From assembly GCA_016928555.1 (NCBI GenBank), contig JAFGKM010000091.1:1-34639 (forward strand): a DNA stretch of 34,639 nucleotides, given 5' to 3'. Below are positions 1 to 8,023 of the stretch, one piece after another. Position 1 is the first letter of the stretch, and every line of letters begins with the position of its first letter. The stretch comes from Candidatus Omnitrophota bacterium (GTDB lineage Bacteria; Ratteibacteria; UBA8468; B48-G9; JAFGKM01). The notes under the pieces are model-generated. The model made no database searches and had not been told where the DNA came from. It was given only the letters and a program-made list of their open reading frames with translations. The translations under genes and the position numbers were made by a program.

Positions 1-47
1 GCTTCGCTGATGACATGCTCAATCCTGCAGGCGTCTTTTTTTGCGGC
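1..47 (-). pseudogene. 3'-terminal fragment of a dtxR-like gene (direct-repeat copy of 10509..10555)
   Basis: 46/47 nt identical to the C-terminal part of the intact dtxR at 10509-10555; minus-strand frame reads AAKKDACRIEHVISEA versus AAKNDACRIEHVISEA; in-frame TAA lies a short distance upstream (about position 82), so no complete N-terminus in the window. May continue left of the window. Confidence 0.7.
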
Positions 48-172
48 ATTGCTCTCCGGAGAATTAACGCAAACGCATTAATTTCATAACCCTCACCCGT
101 ATACTCTCCCTTCAATGAAGAGGGCACCTTAGTGCACTTTTAATCTTGAAATGACAACCTGCTTTAAAAAAT

Positions 173-201
173 TTGACAAAAATATTTTAGTGTGATACAA
201 T
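173..201 (+). promoter_or_regulatory. sigma70-type promoter TTGACA-N17-TACAAT upstream of the GntR-SBP gene
   Basis: TTGACA 173-178, 17-nt spacer, TACAAT 196-201; predicted start site only a few nt before ATG 212. Confidence 0.65.
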
Positions 202-208
202 TGTATCA
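193..208. promoter_or_regulatory. perfect 16-bp palindrome TGATACAATTGTATCA, candidate autoregulatory operator
   Basis: Exact inverted repeat overlapping the -10 element and adjoining the start codon of a GntR-type gene. Confidence 0.65.
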
Positions 209-211
209 AAA

Positions 212-1669
212 ATGGATACAGCAATATTTATAAAGAAAAAAAAGCAGCTCCCGGCAGGCAGAACAAAGGAAGTTTATGATAATCTCCGGGAGGATATCAT
301 AAAGATGTTTCCCGGCTCTGTAATTCCTTCCATCAAGCAACTTCAGAATTCCTATTCGGCGGGACAATCAACAGTAGTTAAAGCCATAAGCGCGCTTGAA
401 GATGAAGGACTGCTTATAAGGAAGCCGCGCAAGGGGGTTTTTGTTGCGGGTAACATTCCTGAAACATCCCATCTGAAGATTCCAAGGCATTCATATCCGT
501 CATGGATAAGCGTTCCTCACGATCATATAACATTTGCAGTTCCCGTAACATCCGAAATCTCTTTATGGAACAGCCTGGCAAGCGCTTTCAACAGCAGCCA
601 GCCGCACGTTCCTGTGATAATGCACCAGATAACGGAAAAAGAAATATTTTTGCCCGCCGCTGAAAATGAGATGCCTGACATGGCTGTTTTTTCCCACCCT
701 TTAGTTACAAATTATCCTTATTTTAATTCTCTGGACTGGTTGGATTTATCACCCTTTCTCAACACCGTGAATCAGAAGGATTATTACCCAAATGCCTTCA
801 TAAGAGATGGAGAAAACCGGGCGTGGGGCGCAAGCCCCTATCTGACGACCTCTATGATTGTTTTGAACAAAAAAGTGTTCAGAGAATGCGGAGAAGATAT
901 TCCCGGAGATTCATGGACATGGGAAGATTTGTTTGACGTCTCAGTGCGGCTGAAACAAAAAATGGCGCGTAAGGGTATTAGATGGGCTCTGGTTCTGATG
1001 GGATACATGAATTATTTCTTTCACAAAGGAGTTTCCTTCCGTGACGCTAAGACAGAACAATACATTGTGAATACGCCGGACATGAAAGAAGCGTTTGTTT
1101 TTCTTAAAAGGACGATTGTAGAAGAAAAAACAGTCCCTATGTGGTCGGAAATAAGGGGTAAACACAACTCTTTAGATATAGTTGAAAACGGATTGTCCGC
1201 AATGTTTGAAGAGTATTCTTATTACAAAGAACAGAAGAACAGAGGTTTTGAAATTGGAATAGCGCCCATTCCCGTTTCTGCAGGCGGCATAAGAACGGTA
1301 AGCATGTCTCCGATTTGTATAAGCAGTGCAAGTTTAAATATAGATGACTGCTGGGAGTTTTTGAAGTTCATTCTTTCCGAGGAAGGACAAAAGATTGTTG
1401 CTTCAAGTACAAACAGTCTGCCGGCGAGGAAATCCGTTATTCCAGAAGGGCTCTCTCCGGAAAGGTTGAGGGTACAACAGAGAGCTGCTGCCGAAGGCGA
1501 GATTATTTACAGAAGATGGCCGGACATCTTTGCTGTAAGAGGAATTATAGAATCAGCCTTTGAAAAATGGCTTCGTTTTGGAGGAAACCTTGATGAGTTG
1601 TTGAATGAAACGGAAATGGTATGCCGGTGGCAGATTGAGAAACAGCAGTACGTAGTTAACGGCAAGTGA
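212..1669 (+). CDS. GntR-family HTH fused to extracellular solute-binding (family 1-like) domain; putative one-component sugar-responsive regulator
   Basis: N-terminal winged HTH (VYDNLREDIIKMFPGSVIPSIKQLQNSYSAGQSTVVKAISALEDEGLLIRKPRKGVFV) followed by SBP-like region (WTWEDLFDVSVRLKQK..., CWEFLKFILSEEGQKIVASSTNSLPARKSV); no signal peptide. Confidence 0.85.
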   Translation: MDTAIFIKKKKQLPAGRTKEVYDNLREDIIKMFPGSVIPSIKQLQNSYSAGQSTVVKAISALEDEGLLIRKPRKGVFVAGNIPETSHLKIPRHSYPSWISVPHDHITFAVPVTSEISLWNSLASAFNSSQPHVPVIMHQITEKEIFLPAAENEMPDMAVFSHPLVTNYPYFNSLDWLDLSPFLNTVNQKDYYPNAFIRDGENRAWGASPYLTTSMIVLNKKVFRECGEDIPGDSWTWEDLFDVSVRLKQKMARKGIRWALVLMGYMNYFFHKGVSFRDAKTEQYIVNTPDMKEAFVFLKRTIVEEKTVPMWSEIRGKHNSLDIVENGLSAMFEEYSYYKEQKNRGFEIGIAPIPVSAGGIRTVSMSPICISSASLNIDDCWEFLKFILSEEGQKIVASSTNSLPARKSVIPEGLSPERLRVQQRAAAEGEIIYRRWPDIFAVRGIIESAFEKWLRFGGNLDELLNETEMVCRWQIEKQQYVVNGK

Positions 1670-1740
1670 AAGGAGGTGGTGCAGAAATCGCAGGGATATA
1701 TGCATAAGGAGAGAATACAAAGAAGAAGGAGGGAACTATA

Positions 1741-2466
1741 ATGGAAAGAAAATCCGGATTCACGCTGATAGAATTGCTGGTGGTGGTGGCGATAATAGCA
1801 ATACTGGCTGCAATGCTTCTTCCTGCGCTGTCAAAGGCAAGGGAGAGAGCTAGGCAGGCTGTCTGCATGAATAACCTGAAACAGCTGGGGCTGGTCGTTC
1901 TTATGTATATGGAGGATTATCAAGGGTATCCATGGACCAGTCAGATGTATGTGGGGAGTACCGTATATGGATGGTATTCATGGTTGGGCTGGTATGCTCC
2001 GGCAGAGGTCCGTTCTTATGTTGGTGCTGAAGGCTATGGGACACGTTATGCAATAATGTACTGCCCATCTATGGGGAGAACTTATGGTGGAGTTGCCTGG
2101 TATGGGATGAACCATCTTGCTTATCCTTATACGCGTTACGGGCAAAAAGCATCCAGGTGTCAATGGTCGTCCAAACACGCACTCTTTATGGACACCCGTC
2201 CCAACTATGAAAGGGGAGCAACCAATGATGCGGCGAGTCTTTACCGCGCTTATCCTACAGGGAGTACAAATGAATATTGGAAGGCGGTTTCAGACTTCAG
2301 GCATACCGGAAGATGCAATGTCCTTTTTCTGGATGGCCACGTTGCTTCTCTTTCTGCCGGCAACATTCCAAACGACTATCCGAATGCACTGTGGAGAGCT
2401 TACTATACGTCTTTCTGGAATTCTTCGGCGAATCAATACGACAGCTATTATCCGGGACAGCTGTAA
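1741..2466 (+). CDS. type II secretion/pilin-like pseudopilin (N-methylation motif; C-terminal [14 protein letters not shown] motif)
   Basis: [33 protein letters not shown] prepilin motif; [23 protein letters not shown] gaaggaggg. Confidence 0.9.
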   Translation: MERKSGFTLIELLVVVAIIAILAAMLLPALSKARERARQAVCMNNLKQLGLVVLMYMEDYQGYPWTSQMYVGSTVYGWYSWLGWYAPAEVRSYVGAEGYGTRYAIMYCPSMGRTYGGVAWYGMNHLAYPYTRYGQKASRCQWSSKHALFMDTRPNYERGATNDAASLYRAYPTGSTNEYWKAVSDFRHTGRCNVLFLDGHVASLSAGNIPNDYPNALWRAYYTSFWNSSANQYDSYYPGQL

Positions 2467-2498
2467 GAAAAAGGGGCGAAAGAAAGGGGGAGTGAATA

Positions 2499-5156
2499 GT
2501 GAGAGTATTAAAGATATGGATGTTAGCGTTGATTTTTTTCAACATCAGCGCAATAGGCAATGGTTCGGATGCAAAGAGGACGCAGGCAGTGGGGGCGAAG
2601 GTTCCTCCCGTGCTGGACGGGAAGCTGGATGACGGCTGCTGGCGCAATGCACAGTGGATAACCGGTTTTGTCCAGATATATTCGGGCGGTCCGGCGGAGC
2701 ATCAGACCAGAGGGAAAATAATCTACGACAGCGAATACTTGTATATTGGAGTTGACGCCGACGAGCCGCGCATGGACCTTGTCAAAGAGGCGGCTGCGGC
2801 AAGCGAAGGCAGATTTGACTACGGCAGCGGCGAGACGATAGAGATTTTTTTAAGAAACGCCGGAACTCCCGACGATTTTCTGCAGGTGCTTGCAAATACA
2901 AACGGGACATTGCAGACATGTACGACCAGAGAAATGCAGCTGCGCAATCTCGGCATAGAGAATGCGGTTCACATCCGCGACAGCGGTTTTTCAATTGAGG
3001 TGAAGATACCGTTTTCAGCGATGCATCTGCGTACCGGATCAGGGAAGATATGGGGGTTTAATCTCTGCCGCGCGCGCATGATAATAAAAGACGAGAAAGA
3101 CGATAATTTAAGATACAGCAGCTGGAGTCATACTAAAGGAGGATTCCGCCAGCCGGACAGGTTCGGGGAGATGGAGATTGCAGAGGATTTTTCGCAATAC
3201 CTGTTGGAAATAGAACCTTCGTTGGAAGCCGGCCGCATTGAGCTCAAGATTGCTAACAAGACAGGCAGAAGAGTTTCACTGCGGATGGAAATCGATGCAA
3301 GAACTTCCGCAAAAACTTCCTTTCCTGTGGAACTTGTCTCAAACGGAACCTCTGCGGTTGACGTTCCCGTATCATCTGCCGCGGATTTTCAGATGGACGT
3401 AATTATGCGCGACGAGTCCACAGAAAAAATTTTGTATCGCGGAGGGTTTTCCAATGAGGAAATATCTTCCGTCTCTCCAATTGCGCCGGAGAAAGAAGCG
3501 GCGGATACTGCGGACGACATGGGCTATACGGTTTTTTCACTTCCGTGGATGGAGAGGGGCAACCACCTGACTTTGCCTGATAAGGCGCATATAGGCCGGT
3601 CTCTCGCTATGTTCGGCAGTCCGGGAGAATACCTGCCTGCAAGTTTTTCTGTGCGCCCTTCAAAGAAACTGGAGAAAGTGACTGTGGAGATAGCAGGCAA
3701 TCTCGTAAATTCGGGCAATAATTATATACCCGCGGAAAATGTCGCCGTACGCACGGTTGTGCGGATGAAGCGCTGGATTTCTTCCATGAAATACGAGCAG
3801 GTGGAAACCTATCTTCCCATCGCCTCCATAAAAGATCTTTCAGATGATATGACGCACCGCTATTGGGTGACTGTAAAGATACCCGGGGATGCCGCGGCAG
3901 GGGTATACAAAGGGACGATACGCATCAGTCCGTCAAATGCTCCCGCCTGCAATTTGCCCGTCTCTGTGGACGTTTCGCCGGTTCAACTGGCGCCTGCCGA
4001 GAATATGAACTATTTTATGTATTTCCGGCCGACCTATTTACCCGAGCAACTGCGGACGGAAGAATTTTTACGTATGTGTTTTGAGGATATGCGCGAACAC
4101 GGAATGACCTCGGCATCATTGTACGGATATCCTTGTGCAGCGGGATGGATAGACGTAAACAGGGATCGCCAGGAAGGCATTTCAATGGCAAGGCAGATGT
4201 CCCTGATGAAAGATACAGGGCTCTTGAAACCCTGGTCAAAGGTTATATGGATAGGAGCCGAGGTTTTCGGCGCCTCTGTATGGAAACATGTTCAGGAATC
4301 AGCACGCGAACAGCAGTGGAACGAGTTGTTGTTTTATATGATAGACGAGGTGGGCGGCAAACCTCAGTTCTGGGAGCGGCTTGAAACACTGATGAAAAGC
4401 GTCAGCGGTTTCAGGGAGCAATACCCTGAACTTGCTTTCCGCACCGTCACGGCCGGACCGCTCGAAAAAGCTCATTACTACGACGTCGCAATAGAGGGTG
4501 CAGGCACTTCTCCTGAACAAATTTTCAAATTAGAGAAAGCAGGCAAGGAGGTGTGGTCCTACGACTGCGGACTTGCGCCGGTTGACGCACACACCGATCG
4601 CTACTACTTTGGCATGTTCGCATGGAAAACCGGAATAAAAGGGGCTTCCCACTGGGCATATTATGACGGGGGGCTGTATAACCGTTTCGGAACCTCGGCT
4701 GAATGGAGAGGCAGTCATGAGGATATGATAGAATATACCCACAGGTACAACTTTGTTTATCCCTCGGCTTCAGAACTAATTCCTTCTATCGGATGGGAAG
4801 CGGTGAGGCAGGGGATTTATGACTACCGGTATCTTCTGACGCTGAAGCGCAGCATTGAGCTTGCGCAGTTAAAGGGCGCCGAGGTGAAAACCGTAAAGCC
4901 GGCGCTTGCCCTGCTGGCAGAAATTGAAGGCATTATTAATCCTGACGCTTTAAGCAGGGAAAGGATACGCGCCAGAGAGATGAGCAACCAACCAGGAAGC
5001 CGCCCCGACATAAGGGATTTTGAGCGACGTCCTCCGCAGCCGGAGTTTACTGCGGAAAAGTATGACGAACTGAGACGCCGCATAACTGAAGAAATAATGC
5101 GTTTAAACAGAGCGGGATATACCTATCTGTACCAAAAACATCAGGAGAAAAAATGA
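2499..5156 (+). CDS. secreted CBM9-like domain + DUF4091/glycoside-hydrolase-like protein
   Basis: Signal peptide; PPVLDGKLDDGCWRNAQWITGF...YDSEYLYIGVDADEP CBM9-like pattern; C-terminal GH-like part (FYMIDEVGGKPQFWERLE..., WEAVRQGIYDYRYL); GTG start with AAAGGGGGAG RBS. Confidence 0.75.
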   Translation: MRVLKIWMLALIFFNISAIGNGSDAKRTQAVGAKVPPVLDGKLDDGCWRNAQWITGFVQIYSGGPAEHQTRGKIIYDSEYLYIGVDADEPRMDLVKEAAAASEGRFDYGSGETIEIFLRNAGTPDDFLQVLANTNGTLQTCTTREMQLRNLGIENAVHIRDSGFSIEVKIPFSAMHLRTGSGKIWGFNLCRARMIIKDEKDDNLRYSSWSHTKGGFRQPDRFGEMEIAEDFSQYLLEIEPSLEAGRIELKIANKTGRRVSLRMEIDARTSAKTSFPVELVSNGTSAVDVPVSSAADFQMDVIMRDESTEKILYRGGFSNEEISSVSPIAPEKEAADTADDMGYTVFSLPWMERGNHLTLPDKAHIGRSLAMFGSPGEYLPASFSVRPSKKLEKVTVEIAGNLVNSGNNYIPAENVAVRTVVRMKRWISSMKYEQVETYLPIASIKDLSDDMTHRYWVTVKIPGDAAAGVYKGTIRISPSNAPACNLPVSVDVSPVQLAPAENMNYFMYFRPTYLPEQLRTEEFLRMCFEDMREHGMTSASLYGYPCAAGWIDVNRDRQEGISMARQMSLMKDTGLLKPWSKVIWIGAEVFGASVWKHVQESAREQQWNELLFYMIDEVGGKPQFWERLETLMKSVSGFREQYPELAFRTVTAGPLEKAHYYDVAIEGAGTSPEQIFKLEKAGKEVWSYDCGLAPVDAHTDRYYFGMFAWKTGIKGASHWAYYDGGLYNRFGTSAEWRGSHEDMIEYTHRYNFVYPSASELIPSIGWEAVRQGIYDYRYLLTLKRSIELAQLKGAEVKTVKPALALLAEIEGIINPDALSRERIRAREMSNQPGSRPDIRDFERRPPQPEFTAEKYDELRRRITEEIMRLNRAGYTYLYQKHQEKK

Positions 5157-5788
5157 ATTTTATAAAAACAGCCATTTTCATTTTGTTTACGGTTAGCATT
5201 TTTGCGTGGTGCGCAGAAGAGGAAACGCTGTGGGAATCATGCGACGACCTGACTAAACTTGCGCCTTCTTACGGCCAGAAGGCATGGAGTCCCAACGCTT
5301 TCAAGGGAACGGAAATCGGAAGGATGGATGTTTGCACGGAAGAAAAAATAGAGGGAAAGGGCAGTATCAGGTGGGTTGTGACCAAACAGGATGTGGACGA
5401 CAAACTGAAAGAGGACCCCAAGTTCAGCCAGGCAATGATAAACTTTCTTTACGGGCAGAATTTTGAACCCTACATTGAAGTCAGGTTTCATATCAAGTGC
5501 GAGAATCCCAAACATCCCTCCGTGGGGGCAATGCTCCTGGGAGGGAAACCTGCTTCCATTCCTATTCTTGCGCGCGATGAAGTGACCAAAGGATGGAAAG
5601 AGATAAAATGGAATCTTAAGGGAGTGGATATCGGCAGAAGCGAGAAGTGGGGCTATATCATGAATTATTTCCGCATATTTACCTCGGCGGGGTCTTTTCT
5701 GGAAGGGGATGCACTTGATTTCCATATAGACAACATGAGGCTTGTTACGAACGAACCTGAAGACGTGACCTCTTCTTCAAACGAATAA
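5153..5788 (+). CDS. small secreted protein, possible carbohydrate-binding beta-sandwich
   Basis: Signal peptide MNFIKTAIFILFTVSIFAWCA; C-terminal LDFHIDNMRLV; ATGA overlap with upstream CDS. Confidence 0.6.
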   Translation: MNFIKTAIFILFTVSIFAWCAEEETLWESCDDLTKLAPSYGQKAWSPNAFKGTEIGRMDVCTEEKIEGKGSIRWVVTKQDVDDKLKEDPKFSQAMINFLYGQNFEPYIEVRFHIKCENPKHPSVGAMLLGGKPASIPILARDEVTKGWKEIKWNLKGVDIGRSEKWGYIMNYFRIFTSAGSFLEGDALDFHIDNMRLVTNEPEDVTSSSNE

Positions 5789-6003
5789 TCAAGTCCAAGT
5801 TTAAATGCAATCAGTAATTTTAAGTGTTTGAAGTTCCTCATTCATGAAGCAATCGTAAAACGCCGGAATTTTTGAATAAATATTTCAATCCACAAATCAA
5901 CCTTTTTCCTGCAATTTATTTAACAAAAGTATATCTGTGGAACAATAAAATTTGCAATGAAGAGTCAGAACGGATATAAAATATAAACAGGATACTCATA
6001 AAC

Positions 6004-6855
6004 ATGGGACGAATTATAGATTTTCACGCTCATCTCGGAAAGGTCATTTATGGTTATCCAGCTCTTACTGTGGATAAACTTTTGAAGTTCATGGACAGGC
6101 GCGGCATAGAAAAATCGGTCATACTGCCGCTGGTCGCCCCTGAAGAAGAGGACTATTATTATACTACCGAACAGGCGGTGGAAGATTGCGCCAAACATGC
6201 TGACCGTCTTATCCCTTTTGCAAATATTGACCCGAGGCGCGGCAGTAATGACGGCGCTTACGATTTTTATCCGGTGTTGAAAGAATATGCCGATATGGGA
6301 TGCAGAGGTCTAGGCGAGATACTTGCGAATGTGCCGGCGAACGACCCGAGGATGAAAGCACTTTACCGCGCCTGCGGCATGCTGAACTTTCCGGTTGTTT
6401 TTGATTTCCGGATGGCAATATTTCGCACGGGAGTGCCGGAGCCTGCGGGTTTGCCGAATCTTGAAGAATGCCTGCGGGAATTTCCCGGAACTGTTTTTGT
6501 GGGCCACGGACCTGCGTGGTGGGCTGAAATATCGGCAGATGTTAAACAGAGCGCGGATAACGCATATCCTCAAGGAAAAATTGTGCCTACGGGGAGAATA
6601 GACTATCTTCTGGAAAAATATCCCAATATGTATGCCGACCTCTCCGCACACAGCGGTTACAATGCATTGACCCGCGACAAGGACTACAGTAAAAAATTCA
6701 TGCGGAAACATTACCGCAAACTTCTGTTCGGTACGGACTGGTTTGTGAGAAACGAAAAAACACTTATGATTGACCTGATACGGAGCATGAAACTTCCGGA
6801 AGAGATTGAAGAGTCGGTTTTTTCTAAAAACGCCCGCACACTTCTGGGTATCTGA
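6004..6855 (+). CDS. amidohydrolase family 2-like metal-dependent hydrolase
   Basis: N-terminal IIDFHAHLG HxH motif; GTVFVGHGPAWW; LLFGTDWF near C-terminus. Confidence 0.85.
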   Translation: MGRIIDFHAHLGKVIYGYPALTVDKLLKFMDRRGIEKSVILPLVAPEEEDYYYTTEQAVEDCAKHADRLIPFANIDPRRGSNDGAYDFYPVLKEYADMGCRGLGEILANVPANDPRMKALYRACGMLNFPVVFDFRMAIFRTGVPEPAGLPNLEECLREFPGTVFVGHGPAWWAEISADVKQSADNAYPQGKIVPTGRIDYLLEKYPNMYADLSAHSGYNALTRDKDYSKKFMRKHYRKLLFGTDWFVRNEKTLMIDLIRSMKLPEEIEESVFSKNARTLLGI

Positions 6856-6883
6856 ACATGGAATCCGTCTGCAAAGGTGCTTT

Positions 6884-8005
6884 ATGACATCCAAAGAGAG
6901 ATTGTCCGCTGCCGCATCTTTTAAAGAAGCCGACAGAGTGCCCGTAGAATTGGAAATCGGAGCAAAAGAGAGGAAATTGCCCGAATGCCGGCGCATAGCG
7001 GATTTTGTTGATAATAAGGCGGATAATTTCCGTGGGATTGCCGGAGTAAACTGGGGGTTTTTCGGCCTGCCCTGCGAGTACCGGGAAGAGATAACAGAAG
7101 ATATCCCGGGAGAATACCGAAGGCTGAAACGCGTTTATTCCACTCCGGCGGGAGAATTTTTTGCCCTGACGAAACATTCGTATCCGCACCTTGACAATCC
7201 AGATTATAACTGGGAAAAAAGGTATATCTCTACTCTGGAAGATCTTGAACGCTTAACCGAAGCTGAGCGCCGGTCATGTTCTGTGCTTGCCGATGATTAC
7301 TTTGCAGGAGTAAAAAAAATCGGAGGAAGAGGACTTCCCTATGTTGCCCGTTTGCACCCTCTCGGGCTTCTTGTCCGATGGTCAAAGATTGAAGAGGTTT
7401 ACGGGTGGTTGATTTCCGAGCCGACTCTGATGCACAGATTTCTGGAAAGAACCAACCGGCAGGTGTGCGAGACTATTATTGCCATGGGCGGCAAGGGAAT
7501 CGCTCCATGGTTTATGACATGGGCGCATGAAATGTTGGTACCTCCATGGCTGGGGCGCAGACACTTTGATGAACTGGTATTCCCTTATGATAAAGCGGTG
7601 CATGACACGATACACCAGATAGGAGGGAAGGTGCGCGCACACTGCCACGGCAAATGTATTAACTTTCTTAGGCCGATGGCTGATATGGGGATAGATGCGA
7701 TTGAGCCTCTTGAACCCGAGCCGTGGGGTGACGTTGATCTGAAGCAAGCCAAGCGTCTGGTGGGCGGCAGAATGCTTCTTTCAGGAAATATCCCGTCGCA
7801 GAATTTCTTGCGTATGAGCAGGGAGGATGTGAAAGAGAGCGTGAAGAATGCGGTTTCGGATGCGGGACAGGGAGGAGGATTTACTCTGCGGACAACCGGC
7901 GGAGATGCAAATGTTGATTTTTCTCTTGACCGCGATATGCTGAAAAAAATAATAGAGAATACCGAAGCATATATAGAAGCAGGCTTGAAATACGGAGAGT
8001 ATTAG
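6884..8005 (+). CDS. uroporphyrinogen decarboxylase (UroD/MtaA/CmuA)-like protein
   Basis: MTSKERLSAAASFKEADRVPVELE N-terminus; VRAHCHGKC...MGIDAIEPLEPEPWGDVDLKQAKRLVGGRMLLSGNI; ATG 6884 preceded by aaaggtg RBS (ORF track start 6806 lies inside the upstream gene). Confidence 0.85.
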   Translation: MTSKERLSAAASFKEADRVPVELEIGAKERKLPECRRIADFVDNKADNFRGIAGVNWGFFGLPCEYREEITEDIPGEYRRLKRVYSTPAGEFFALTKHSYPHLDNPDYNWEKRYISTLEDLERLTEAERRSCSVLADDYFAGVKKIGGRGLPYVARLHPLGLLVRWSKIEEVYGWLISEPTLMHRFLERTNRQVCETIIAMGGKGIAPWFMTWAHEMLVPPWLGRRHFDELVFPYDKAVHDTIHQIGGKVRAHCHGKCINFLRPMADMGIDAIEPLEPEPWGDVDLKQAKRLVGGRMLLSGNIPSQNFLRMSREDVKESVKNAVSDAGQGGGFTLRTTGGDANVDFSLDRDMLKKIIENTEAYIEAGLKYGEY

Positions 8006-8023
8006 GTTTTGAGGTAGAGAATA

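Noticed and set aside
2117-2632. 171-aa plus-strand ORF overlapping pseudopilin and the GH gene
   Set aside because: Out-of-frame overlap of two well-supported CDSs; no domain.
5789-6003. Riboswitch or ncRNA in the 215-bp gap before the amidohydrolase
   Set aside because: AT-rich with only weak short inverted repeats (e.g. TGAAtaaatatTTCA); no recognisable RNA fold.
6310-6996. 228-aa minus-strand ORF
   Set aside because: Antisense to the amidohydrolase and UroD-like genes; low-complexity basic composition typical of shadow ORFs.
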